NCBI GenBank assembly: GCA_008638375.1
Contig: CM018032.1
Coordinates: 1,862,001 to 1,926,000 of the forward strand
Reading direction: 5' to 3'
DNA length: 64,000 nucleotides
From: Nyssa sinensis
Lineage: Eukaryota > Streptophyta > Magnoliopsida > Cornales > Nyssaceae
Of the stretch, positions 1-11,357 are shown piece by piece (positions within the stretch are counted from its first letter, which is position 1; each line of letters starts with the position of its first letter). Under the pieces are notes generated by a model. That model made no database searches. It was not told the DNA's origin and saw only the letters and a list, made by a program, of their open reading frames with translations. Made by a program: the position numbers and the translations under genes.

Positions 1-424
1 AGGTGCATTGAGTTAAAATTTACACAAATTTCATAAAATGCGTAGTAATATACCTATATTTACCTTTTCCGATCTTCATTAAAAAGGCTCGCCCAGTGCA
101 TGTTGCTCCCGCTGCTACTGGGTCTGTTCCAATCTTCATATTAAGTAAATTTATGAAAAGAGTATTAGCCATTGGTTTTTGCCTTGGAACAAGTAGCACT
201 ATGTGATGATAAAGCAAAAATGCAGACAATTCACTGGAGGGCTAAATAAGTTGGCCCAAGCATCTTTGATAGGAGACTTTGCAAAGGACCTTGAAAATTA
301 AGAACTTGAATTGATCTAAAGAATTGAACAAGCAAAATAGACGGGGATAATATCGTATGGTGGGTCTTACTCAATACATGAAGTATACCAAAATTCGTGC
401 AAATTTTTTCGTTTTTTTTAATAG
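1..424. other. No recognisable feature (AT-rich)
   Basis: This lies in the intron upstream of the first myosin exon seen, if the gene is contiguous to the left. The short minus-strand frames here carry no motif I know. Nothing can be supported. Confidence 0.5.
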
Positions 425-525
425 GTAAGATACACACACCCACTACGTCTCAATAGGGACTTGAACCCTGAACCTCCTGTTTGGGAGGTGGAGGTGATAC
501 CATTTAAGCTAATGTTTGATGGTAC
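425..525 (-). repeat. tRNA-derived SINE fragment
   Basis: On the minus strand the sequence begins AGCTTAAATGGTATCACC, resembling a Pol III A box, and carries GGGTTCAAGTCCC at about 450-462, a good B box. The spacing and the lack of a cloverleaf suggest a tRNA-derived SINE rather than a tRNA gene. Confidence 0.5.
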
Positions 526-725
526 AAAATTCCTACAAACTTCATGAACTTAGCTTTCTCAACTTCAATTAATTTTTACAAAACTGGATGAAAGAATATG
601 CAAATGTGATGGTCAAAGATCATTTAGTTAACAAATTTTTATGTAGCTGGTTAGCTAAACTTTTTGGTGTGACCCACTGAATAATTGCTCCTTTTCTTCC
701 ATAGTGTTGCCAACACATTGCACCA

Positions 726-727
726 CC

Positions 728-758
<31 letters not shown>

Positions 759-790
759 AAAAAGAAAAAAAAAAGAAGAAAGAAAACAAA
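726..790 (+). repeat. C23/A15 homopolymer tract
   Basis: A run of 23 C (726-748) is followed directly by 15 A (749-763) and an A/G-rich stretch. It creates spurious proline/lysine and glycine/phenylalanine frames on the two strands. No gene is supported here. Confidence 0.9.
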
Positions 791-967
791 AAGGGGAACT
801 GAAGTTTTTGGGATGGAGGAGTTCTACTAAGATAATTCAATCCAAGTCTTGGATGCAAATTCTGAATTGATGGATCCTTATACTTCAGTGCTTTAAAGCT
901 CAAGGTCAAATTTTCTCCTTCCGGGGAAGGGTGATGCAGTCAATAAAAGGTTCACGGAAATACAATC

Positions 968-1390
968 TGAAAGAAGGAAGCAATGTTGGAAATTCATTAT
1001 ATTTCAAGATGGAGCTTGCTTGGGATATTTGTCAAATTCTAGGTTTTGTTATAATCTGATTTTATGTTTTTGCTAATTTAGTTTGTTGCTAGTTTAATTA
1101 TTTTTATGTTTTATTAAGTCTTTAAAGTCAATGTTATTTTGGTAATTTTTGATTTTTTTTGAAGTGTTGTACTAGGATTCTAGGATCCATGGTTTATAGT
1201 TTTGGATCAAATTTAGACATTGGATCTTGATGTACGAATTCTAGTCTCTTTAGGTTTTACTAGTTAAAGTTTCTTGCGTCTGAAAATATGAGCCCAAGTC
1301 ATATTAGAGTTAAGCACACCTAAAAGTTTATACATAGTCATGTATTTATTTCAATTGAATGAAGAATATGTTTTAGAGAATGTTTGCAGC
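968..1390 (+). repeat. LTR-like segment (possible solo LTR)
   Basis: A purine-rich stretch (AAAGAAGGAAGCAA) precedes TGTTGGAAATTC, as a polypurine tract precedes an LTR. The composition and phrases such as TTTATGTTTTATTAAG resemble the old LTR pair at 27.9-29.3 kb. No TSD was found. The rest of 1390-1960 is AT-rich and unrecognised. Confidence 0.3.
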
Positions 1391-1965
1391 TACTATGCTC
1401 TTTTGGGATTGTGTTATGCAATTGTATCCTAGGTGTGGCGGACCTAGGTGTGATGCCTAGTTTCTTCCTCTCCTCACCTCTTCTTTTCTTTGTTTTCTGT
1501 ATTTCTCTAAGCTCTAAAACTCCATAACCTGATCTTATTTAGCACCTGTATTACCCTTAAAAATCCTATCTTCCAAACCCTAACCCTTTTCTCTTTCAAT
1601 CTATCAAAGCTAGCCCACAAAAGAAACTCAAACATCCCCTAGGTATTGTTATGGTACTGTTCACAACACCCAGAATAGCCCGCCAAGTCTCCCTTTCCTT
1701 CCATATCGCCTATTCTACCCCTTTTGCAAGCCCTAAAAATCAATACTCCCACAACCTTATAGTCACAAATTTCAACAATAAACAGCCTCAAAATCCCTAA
1801 CTCTACTGCTGCCACATCAATTCTAAGATAGTTGTAGGAGTGTACACTTGTCCTACACGAGATACCTTTTTCCTTGACTTTTTATCTTTCCTATTAAATT
1901 CTTGTGGTCATATTAACTTAAAAGGAAATCGAAAAGAAAAATGAAAAGGTGACTATAGTCAACTC

Positions 1966-2390
1966 AACTTAACAAAGTCTTATCCAAACTATCAGGGTAA
2001 GCTACATGAATTTTGTCTCACCACTTTAGACCATCTCCTTAGTTAGGCCACACATTATCATTTCTTCTTTTTCTATATCTATCAATGTTAATTTGGTTGC
2101 CACTACTTCTAGCACAACCCTTAATATGAACGATGATGCTTTTTTGTACTGGTGCATTTACGGGCCTCTGTTGTACATGGCTATACCACCTTAATTAATT
2201 TTTTCTTATTTTATCTCTTAAAGGTTTTACTCCTACTCACAAATGTAACTCAACAAAGTCTTATCCCAACTATTTGGGGTCAGCTACATGAATCTTGTCT
2301 TGCCATTCCACTTTATTTACGGTCATTCTCGCAGTTAGACCATACATTATTATATACATTTTTTGGGTTATTTCATTTACCTGTCCCATG
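1966..2390 (-). mobile_element. RTE-LINE / Au-SINE-like 3' fragments
   Basis: The phrase ACAAAGTCTTATCCCAACTA occurs at about 2253 and in near-identical form at 1973, each followed by GGG..AGCTACATGAAT. This is the common 3' end shared by plant RTE LINEs and Au-type SINEs. A block at 2085-2220 is closely similar to 8101-8230, so the MULE between them sits among copies of the same repeat. Confidence 0.55.
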
Positions 2391-2399
2391 ATTTTTGAC

Positions 2400-2422
2400 A
2401 ATTGCAGATACCTACCCTATGG
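2400..2422 (+). repeat. MULE left terminal inverted repeat
   Basis: It matches the reverse complement of 8050-8072 at 17 of 23 bases (core TACCT..CC..TGG). A candidate target duplication lies immediately outside. Confidence 0.6.
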
Positions 2423-4137
2423 ATCAAAAACTTACATTGTCCCCCCTCTGCTTTGGTGCAGAATTACAGATTCTCCCATGTTGTCTGTCTTAGTTACAGG
2501 GATGGAAAATGATGATGTAAGCAAACATAAGAGGAGAAATGACCAGATTGCCCTTATAAGTTATAAAAATACAATTTTAACCTCCAATTTCAATATAAAT
2601 GTACCCAAATGACCTTAAATTGAAAGACAAAATTGCCCTTCAATTCTCCAGTCAAAATCTCACGTGCACCAAAGCCGTATATATTAGAATGCTCCCACAA
2701 CTCTTTTGTTCTCTTTCAAGTGCCCAACTGCCACTCTAAAGATCATATCAATGTGCATGTAAGTCATCTTTAAAATCCTACCAGCCATTGATTTTATTTC
2801 CAATTTTATATTTAAGCTATTGATTTGACTTCCATTTTATATTTAAACCAACTCACTGTTGATTTATTTTAGATGGCCACTTCAAGCTCGACCCAAAGTT
2901 CTTTCAAGTGCTTGAAATATGCAAATAAATATTGTGATTATGTGAAAAAAGCATGTGTGAAAATTACTCAATATGATGGGAAAAAAAAAGGGAAGATTAC
3001 TACTCATGCGAAGCTAAAGCATGCTCCTTTCGGGAATGGTGTGATCCTTTAGTAGGATTAGTGGAGCAATGTATATCACTGACAAATCGTCAAATAATTG
3101 GGCATAATAGAAGTGGTATTTGCCAATTATCTGATGATCTATGTGACATAAAGACTGAAGTTAGGTGCATCTCATCAAGGCTGCAAAGTGTTCAGCTAAA
3201 CTAAGGAATGATGAAATTGTTGGTGATTTCAAGTTTTGTGTTGGCTTGTTTTACTGGTTTGCTAGCTTTTGTTGCTGTAATTCTAAAGTAAGTTTTTTAG
3301 GAGGACATGTTTGATCCAAGTTAGGGAGAACTGTGTTATTGTTGTAGTCAAACTTGTATGATATTTTGTACTAAATATGGTAAGTAATACAAGTGTCCTA
3401 TTGTGTCTTTTGTTTATTTGAATTCCAAATCAATACAAGAGAGATGAAATTCATAAACAACAAAATGATATCCAAACTATTCCATTAATATATAAAGTCA
3501 TGTACAATAAATATCAGCAATGCAAAAACACAGCCACTGTGACCTAACAAGTATTCCCTATCATCCCAAAATACAAAAAGTCAACTATATACTAAGCTGA
3601 TGAAGTTGCCTACAAATCCAAAAAACAAAAGTAGGCACCTAACTCCAACTATATTTACTAATTCATCAGCTATGATCTGAAATACTGTCCAACTATATGT
3701 ATGAAATGCCTAGTAAATCCAAAAAAAATTCCACTAGGCAACTAACTCCAGTAACTATCCAAAGCATCAAAAGCATTCCTAGGAATTGTAGCAGCAAAAA
3801 AGCAATTCCCACCAACTGAAGCAGCATTAAAAAGAAGCTGTTGTACCCTAAAAATAAAAGAAACAATTGAACCATCAATTGAACCGCCAAAGAAAACATG
3901 AACTGGAGTCTCAAAAACCAGCTAGTAAGCCTAAAAAAACCAGTTATCGAACCACAACAAAAGGCTTCAACTTTACCCAATAACAAGTACCAAAAGAACA
4001 ACCAAAAAAAGCAGCAACTGATGAAGCAAAAAACCAGCAACTGAACCCAATAAAAAGGCATCTGCAATGAAAATAATTTGCAGTTATTTTTAGAATATCA
4101 TCATCTAAGAAAATGAAGAGTATTACGTAGGTGGGAT

Positions 4138-7020
4138 TGATCCCTCTTCCTCTTCCTATGCCAGAATTGAACCTTGAAGCAACTGATCTCCCTCTCCCTC
4201 TCCCTCTTGTTGCTCTGTTTACCAGCCCTTGTGACAGAGAAAGCAAGAAATCAGTAAGTAAAACAATAATGGCATTCTGAAACTATTTATTAAAGTACAA
4301 AAAGAATACCTCTTGCGTTTAACACTCAGAGTAAATGCCTGTTCCACTTCCTTCACTCACATGGCTGCTGTGTCCTGCTGCAACTGGCTGTTACATCAGT
4401 ATTTTGTATTAACATTTAAATATTTTTTTAAGGAAATTGTATCTGAAATAAAATATAATAAATATAGATGCTTACCCCCCCGTTCTTGGTCCTTTACCTC
4501 TAATAGGAGCTCTTTGACAAGTCCTCCTATTGTCTCCCTACTATTGACAATTTTTGCATTTCAAACTAAATGGCCTTCTCGTTTTACAAGTGCCTGCCAC
4601 CTCTTCCTCAGCTTCTCTTCGTCTATTTTTTCGAGGTCGGCCAGGTAATTGCCAAAGAGGTGGAGGCTGTATTGGTTCACCGGCAGTAGCCTCTGCTCTC
4701 CACATTTTAGGATTAGCAATTGGATGCGATATCTGCTTATGGGCAGCCAAGTACTTGTCCTTGCTAAATGCATTATCACAATACTCCTCTATATTCCCCC
4801 TCTTGTAACCAATTGCAGCTGCTGCATGCTTACAAGGCAGACCATCAATTTGCCATGCTCCACAAACACATTTCTTGTAGTCAAGGTCCACTACAAAAGT
4901 GACACCCTGTCCGTCTTCACTTCAAACTCCATACCAACAGCGAATAGAATTGTACTCTCTCTCTTGCAGTAGCAGTTTTATTTAATCTCTTGCAGTAGCA
5001 GTTTTGCAGTCACAACCCCTTCCCAAGTAGTACCAACCTCATATCTCTGCCTTATCCTACTCATTAACTTGGACCTCACAACATCTAACATGGTTAAAAT
5101 GGGTTTGCCCCTCAAGTTACCCACCCAATTGTTAAATGACTCTGTTAGGTTATTTGCAATATGATCATTCTTTAACAATGGATCAAATGCATGCCTTGCC
5201 CATGAAGCAATAGGCAGCCTAGTGAGCCAAGTGTGTGCATTGGCAGAAACACCTTTCAAATGAACCATTGCCTCTCTAAATTCAACTGCATTGTATGACC
5301 TAGCTGGCCTCCAAAAGTATTTTCTCACTAACAGCCTTGGAAATCTATCCCTCATATTATTATTACCATATAAATGTCTACAACACCTACGATGACTAGC
5401 TTCAGGAAATACATCAGCAATAACACGATCAATTCCTTATTTGAATAAAAAGAACATGGTTAAGAAAACCAATCAAAATAGCATAAGAAGTAGATGAAGT
5501 CAAATTAAACATAATCAGAAGTTCGAGAATGTGCACCTTTTGTTGGCTAGACATAAAGGTCCAAGGCACTTGTTGGGAATGTGTACCAATTATGGTAGAC
5601 AGGTTTTCAAGGAAGAATGTCCAATTGTCCCTGTTTTCAATTTCTACAACACCAAAAGCAATTGGGAATAAACCATTGTTTCCATCTAGAGAAACTGCAG
5701 CAAGTAAGACCCCTCCATAGAGACCCTTGAAGTGGCAACCATCAATGCCTACGAAGGGCCTACAACCTGTCTTGAACCCATTAATCAAAGCCTCAAAAGC
5801 AATGAAGATTCTTTTAAAGCTTGGGTTCACTGTAAAACTAGCTCTATCATACGCAATCTTCACTAAGCTGTCGGGGTTAGTTCTCCTAATTTCTGCTGCA
5901 TATTTTGGAAGCATAGTATAAGAAGACCCATGTTTTCCCTTAATCCCATCTAGTGCCCTCCTCTTTGCTCTATATAACTACATTTTGCTTGCTTCTATTC
6001 CATGTTTCTTTTGACGATATGTTTGCATTGTATCCAGATTCATGTTTGGATTCATTTTAATTGTTTCCCCTAATTTTTTAGGAATCTATGCTGAGGTAGC
6101 CTCAGGGTTGGAATGCAATCTGACACAAGTATGGTCTCTATTATATGACTTGATCATGTAGGTTACCTAATCTGGCAAAGGGGAAGCATGGATTCTCTAC
6201 TTACAAGAAACACAACGAGTTGTCACCCTAGCCTTTTCATTCTTGTCTCTAACTATACTACAACCCTATTGAACTGTGAAGTCTTGCAAGACTTGCCTAA
6301 ATTTGTCAACATTTTCAAACAGCTGCCCTATCTTTAACACAATCTTGCTGCCCTCCTCCACATTAAACTCCTTCCCATACAAATTTTGATCAAATACCCT
6401 AGTTGTACTCTTGCCTATGCTGCCCTCCTCATTGCTAGAACTATCATCAATACTAGGGTCATATTCAACATCATCATCAGATTCAAAATCTGACAACCCA
6501 TCACCATGTTCAAATGTGAAGTCACTATTGTTTTTTTACCTATGTTCTCACCACATTCAGTTCTATTCATATCTAAGTCATCACCTTCAGAACTTAACCC
6601 ATAAAGACCCTCACAGTAGTCCTCAACATCTCCTCTATCTGACATATTATCATTGCAATCACAGTACCTGTATGTACTGCACTAGTTGCAGGCAGTGATG
6701 AGGTCGCAGGCAACATGCCAACATCTCTAAACTGAGACAAAGTAGTACACATCACGTCCACATACAACTTAATTTCCCTACCATTATGAATCTCACATAT
6801 TCTTAAAATGTCTTGGACCCACTATCATTTTATCATTGGACCCAAGAACATCACACAATATTGTTAGTGCCAAACCAACCCTTGACGACAAATGAGACAG
6901 TGAGACTTGACCTATATCTTCTGTCAGATCTAGGTAAGAATATCTATTAGGGTCAACATTTCTTATGATATTCACTGTTTGACTATAATGGACAACTAAA
7001 TCATATATATGGCAAGCCAT
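4138..7020 (-). pseudogene. MuDR-type MULE transposase, broken
   Basis: Reading right to left: an N-terminal block starts MACHIYDLVVHYSQTV at 7020. Next is an acidic region (about 6645-6350), then the N-terminal MuDR DNA-binding region (LFENVDKFRQVLQDF, then a CK-stop-RIHASPLP block where tryptophan is expected). The DDE core follows at 5914-5350, with GIDGCHFKG and VSLDGNNGLFPIAFGVV supplying the acidic residues and PEASHRRCCRHLYGN near the third. A SWIM zinc finger lies at about 4870-4800 (CVCGAWQIDGLPCKH), then a zinc knuckle interrupted by two stops right after KCKNCQ at 4541, then an Arg/Gly-rich tail near 4200. Family identity is clear. Several stops and frame changes mean no functional protein. 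Confidence 0.8.
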
Positions 7021-8049
7021 TGTTGAAAAATACAGAAATAGGGAAAATATATTAACAGAATGAAACAAAATTAGAAAACATCAGCACAACTGTTCAAATT
7101 AGGCACAACATATTACATAATAGAACAAAATTGTGAAACATCATCACGGTCATTCAAATTAGGCATTGCAGTGCATACTTAAAAAGGGACAAATACACCG
7201 TCATGAAGAAATATATATTCAACAGATCAGTTTTAATTGGCATAATCAATATTGGTTACAGAGTCAGTATTGTACACACAATAAAACTCATTTCAACTCA
7301 CCAAAGCAAAAAAAAAAAAAAAAAAAAATCATCACTTACTCGAACTCAAAACACAAGTCGTTGCAATCTTCACAAAAAACACACACAAAACCCTAACTGG
7401 TGAATTCGAACTCTCAAAAGCTGAGGTAAAAAACCCTTCCTCACTCACTAAGAAATCCAGACTAACAAAAACCCTAAACTCAAAATCCGAATCGTTCTAA
7501 CCTTAAACGCAAAGAACAAAAACCCTAACCTAAAAATCCAAATCTTTTTTCTTATTCAACTACTTTATAGATGATTCAAACAACAAACACCCAAAAACCT
7601 TAAAAATGGACGGAAATCAACACTTACCTCAACCAAAATGACAATCATGCACCTTCAAATCATCAAACTTGGTCTTTACAATCGGTTCAAAGCTTCGCCT
7701 ATCATCGATTAAGAGAACAATCGGTGTAGATTTGATTGATCGATCAATGTTCATCCAAATCATGAGGGAATTGGAGAGAAAGAAGTCAGAGAGGGGAGAG
7801 ATTGAGAGGATCGAAATGGAATTTGCAAATCTTGAGAGAATCGAAGCGTCGTTTGGGGCGCATAAATGATAGGGGAGCAATGTCGTCTTTTCATGCAGAC
7901 TGATATTTTTACAATATTTTACTATATTTTGTATGATGGGCAATTTCATAATTTCAACTTCGCCGTTAACGTCTTTTGCCCGAGATGTCTGATAGGAGAG
8001 TCAGTGTTATTTTAGAAATCATAAGGGAGGTATTTGCAATTGTGAGAAA

Positions 8050-8072
8050 CCACAGGAGAGGTAAGTGTAATT
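8050..8072 (-). repeat. MULE right terminal inverted repeat
   Basis: This is the partner of 2400-2422, with six mismatches over 23 bases. The flanking ATAATTTTTTG resembles ATGATTTTTG on the left. Confidence 0.6.
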
Positions 8073-8099
8073 AACCCTATAATTTTTTGCTAATTCTAC

Positions 8100-9500
8100 C
8101 GAAGTTAATTTGGTCGCCCTTGCTCTCTAGCGCGACCTTCGATATGAACCATGTCGCTCTTACTGGTGCATTTGGTGGTCATTGTTGTACATGGTCATGC
8201 CGCCATAACTGGTTTCTGTAAATTTATCTCCTACAGGTGCTACCTCTATCTTTTCTTGTTTTCTCAAACATCCATCTTGACACCATCATTTTGGCTTATA
8301 CTTATTATTGACATGTTATTTCTTAACTTGCCATCATTCTATTTCATACAACATTGTTGGTTTAATAGTTGTTTTAAAGAATTTACTTTTTAATTTTAAA
8401 GTTATACGTCAGTCACACAATTCGTCAGATGCACTTCTCCACTTAATTCATGCTTCTTTAATTTTATGAATAACATCATATCCAATTTTTCCCTCTTAAT
8501 ATATAAGTGATCCGAGATAACGAAATTTTTTCACTTTTTATTAATTCTTGATTTTCAATCTTCACTACATTCGTATTTGTATTTCTTATCTTACTAAAGT
8601 CACACTCAAGATATTCATTTTTCGTCCTACTGATCTTGAACCCTTTTTTATTCTAAAGCCTTTCTACAAACCTTTAGTTTAACATTTGTCCCTCTTGTTG
8701 TTTCATCAATTAAATAATGTCATTAGCAAAAAGCATACACCATGGAACTTCATCTTTTATATGCTTAGTCAACTCATCCATTACTAAAACAAAAAAGAAA
8801 AGACTTAATGCCGACCCCTGATGGAGACCTACTGTGACCGGAAATATACTTCTTTCTCACACAATTGTTCTTATGATAGTTAAAGTCCCATCATACATAT
8901 CTTTTATTGTTTTTATATATCATTTTGTAAGTCTTTTCTTTTCTGAAACCCACCGTATTAGATCTCGAGGGATCAATCATAGGCTTTCCCAAATCGATAA
9001 ATAGAATATGAAGATTTTTCTTCTTTTCTCCATATCTTTCCATAAATCATCTTAATAAGTAGATATCTTCCATTGTTGACCTTCTTGGCATAAACCTAAA
9101 TTGATTCTCCTATACAGTTGTCTCAAGTCTTAATCAATGTTTATCACTTTCTCTTAGAGTTTCATAGTTTGACACATTAATAATACCAAGATAATTTGTA
9201 CAATTTTGGATATCCTCTTTATTTTTATTTATAGGTACTAAAATACTTTTATTGTTGCTCATGAGGCATTTTCTTAGTTCTTGTGATCTTATTAAACAAA
9301 TTGGTTAGTCAAGGCACGCCTTCCCCTCAAACACTTCCAAACCTTGCTAGGAATACCATCTGGTCCTAAAACCCTACCGGTTTTCTTCCTAATGCATTTT
9401 TTATTTACTATCTTGGACTCTCTAATCCTACCAAAAAATATATTCTCTCTATTGTTTGTAGAGGTAGTTTGATGCAACGCATGGCTTAAGGGGAACACCC
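8100..9500 (-). pseudogene. RTE-type LINE reverse transcriptase remnant
   Basis: Minus-strand frames, broken by many stops, keep the order of an RTE-clade RT. GRVLGPDGIPSKVWKCL is at about 9370-9310, PRRSTMEDIYLL with LHILFIDLGK near 9080-9000, GHSRSPSG near 8820, and a VDETTRGTNVKLKVCRKALE-like block near 8710-8650. Non-LTR elements copy themselves by target-primed reverse transcription; this copy is dead. Its 3' side abuts the MULE. Confidence 0.65.
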
Positions 9501-9956
9501 TACATTAACGCGATTAATCTTAGGATTCATGTGCATAAGAGATTTGACATAGTTTTTCCCTGGCTGTCAGCTACCTAATGTAAGGCTCCTCCTTTATCCC
9601 GGCTTGGGACCGGCTGTATAATGATATGACGCTAAGCACAACACAGGCAGAGTTTCTTGCCACGTAGAAATATGTTCATTTTTAATTTTATCTTTTCTTA
9701 TCTTACTACACATTCATGTCAACATCTTCATTTCGGACACACTATATTAACATAAAAAGATGATTATCAGATTCATAAATTATGATTTTGGTTGCCCAAT
9801 CCATTATAAAATGTTTCTATTTAGTATTATAAAATTGTATTATTTGAAGCAGGTCCTTTTGAAAATTTATGGCCTCTCATTTTAATTTTTCTTGTCATAT
9901 TCATTTAAATTTGGGAATCTACATCCACAAAAACTTGTCATTTAATTTATATGCAG
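9500..9956. other. Repeat-derived stretch before the first myosin exon
   Basis: 9560-9660 contains GGCTGTCAGCTACC and CTTGGGACCGGCTG, phrases I associate with plant LINE-derived repeats. 9660-9956 is ordinary AT-rich intron ending in the acceptor TGCAG at 9952-9956. Confidence 0.35.
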
Positions 9957-11357
9957 AGTTCTTTGACTACCTTGGAAAAGAAGAATTCCACACTGGACTG
10001 TGAGCTTATCAAGGCTAAAGATGATACTAATAAAACCATTGAAAAGTTGAGGGAAGTTGAACAGATGTGTTCACAACTCCAACAAAATTTGCGAAGGTAT
10101 TATTTCTTTATTGGAAATATATATGCTGATTAGTAGCTAGAAATATTTATATTTAAAGAAATAGTTGAATGTATTTGATGACCACGCAGATGTCAGGCTT
10201 GTGATGGTCACCATTTTTTTTTCATTTTGAGTTCTTGTTTTTTTTTTTTTTTAAATTGAATTTTGAAAGCCTTTTGAATTCACGTCACTGCAAATTTAAG
10301 TATTTCTAAAGGTCAATGTTTCTTTGCATTCTTTTTTCTTTCTCTAATATGTTTATTAAATTCTTGCGCCTTTTTTGCTCTCATTTCCTTTTATAAGTTG
10401 TTTTGTGGTTTGTAGTTTGGAGGAGAAGCTCTCAAATTTAGAGGATGAGAATCAAGTCCTACGTCAGAAAGCGTTGAGTGCATCTCCAAAGAGCAACCGT
10501 CCTGGTTTTGCGAAGCCACTTTTAGATGTAAGTTTCATTCATTCATTCATTCATAGAATCATACATATATATGCATGGAGACATGTACTTATTTATGTAT
10601 GTAATGACTTGATTGCACCTCATACAGGCGGAAGATATGGATTTTCTTTTGATAGGATAGTTGTAGTTTATTTGTACATGGTTAATTAGGTTTGTGATGA
10701 GTTCTTATTTTCTGATAAAGCAGAAGTACTCGGGTGCACTTGCTCTTCCCTTTGCTGATCGGAAACTTGTATTCGTAAGCTTTTATTCCTGTCAGTCCAA
10801 CTGTGGATCATTAACTGATACAACAAATTTTGTTTTGTTGCCTTTAAGCTATGTGTCTTTGATGCAGGAATCACCTACTCCTACAAAGCTCATGGCACCT
10901 CTTTCACAAGGTTTATCAGATTCGCGTCGGACAAAGTTAACCGTTGAAAGCCATCAGGTTTTATTCTCTTATTGCTTGTAAATACTTGAACTTCAATTTT
11001 TTTGTAACTCACTGTAATAGCTTGGTTGAGACTGAATGCTGTGATAATTAAAAAATTCCTGAATTGTAAAGGCTTTGTTAAATAATAATTTACTGAATTA
11101 TAAAGTAGTTGGCACCAGAGTTACTTTGTCATCTCTATGCTACATAGTTTTTATATTTGTAGTACTTAAAATAAAAATCCGTACAGGAGAACTATGAATT
11201 CCTCTCAAGGTGTATCAAAGAAGATTTGGGGTTTAAAGATGGTAAACCAGTGGCAGCTTGTGTCATGTACAAATGCCTTGTTCATTGGCATGCCTTTGAG
11301 TCTGAGAGGACTGCTATTTTTGACTACATTATTGAGGGCATCAATGATGTGCTGAAG
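9957..11357 (+). CDS. Myosin XI exons a-e: coiled-coil end, linker, start of globular tail
   Basis: Five exons separated by introns of 319, 196, 93 and 229 bp. 9957-10096 opens after CAG with the coiled-coil stretch SSLTTLEKK and ends in phase 2; 10416-10527 completes the serine codon and continues with [17 protein letters not shown]. 10724-10774 (17 codons) and 10868-10957 (30 codons) encode the variable linker ([13 protein letters not shown], then [12 protein letters not shown]). 11187-11357 (57 codons) starts the globular tail, with [27 protein letters not shown] and [10 protein letters not shown], all typical of plant myosin XI. The intron after 11357 is 15,981 bp. The intron before 9957 has no visible start inside the window. 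Confidence 0.92.

Larger units (their letters stand above)
2398..8078 (-). mobile_element. Mutator-like element (MULE), degenerate, with TIRs
   Basis: The ends are inverted copies: 2400-2422 against the reverse complement of 8050-8072 agree at 17 of 23 positions, and similarity continues inward. The flanks hold a candidate 10-11 bp target duplication, ATGATTTTTG at 2388-2397 and ATAATTTTTTG at 8079-8089, fitting the 8-11 bp of MULEs. Inside is a minus-strand MuDR-type transposase with several stops. The element lies in the intron that enters the window from the left and splits RTE-LINE-type repeats. Confidence 0.75.

Noticed and set aside
20..443. Minus-strand frames at the left edge
   Set aside because: Short, no recognisable domain; one overlaps SINE-related DNA.
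655..909. Frames with glycine or proline runs
   Set aside because: Created by the C23/A15 homopolymer tract.
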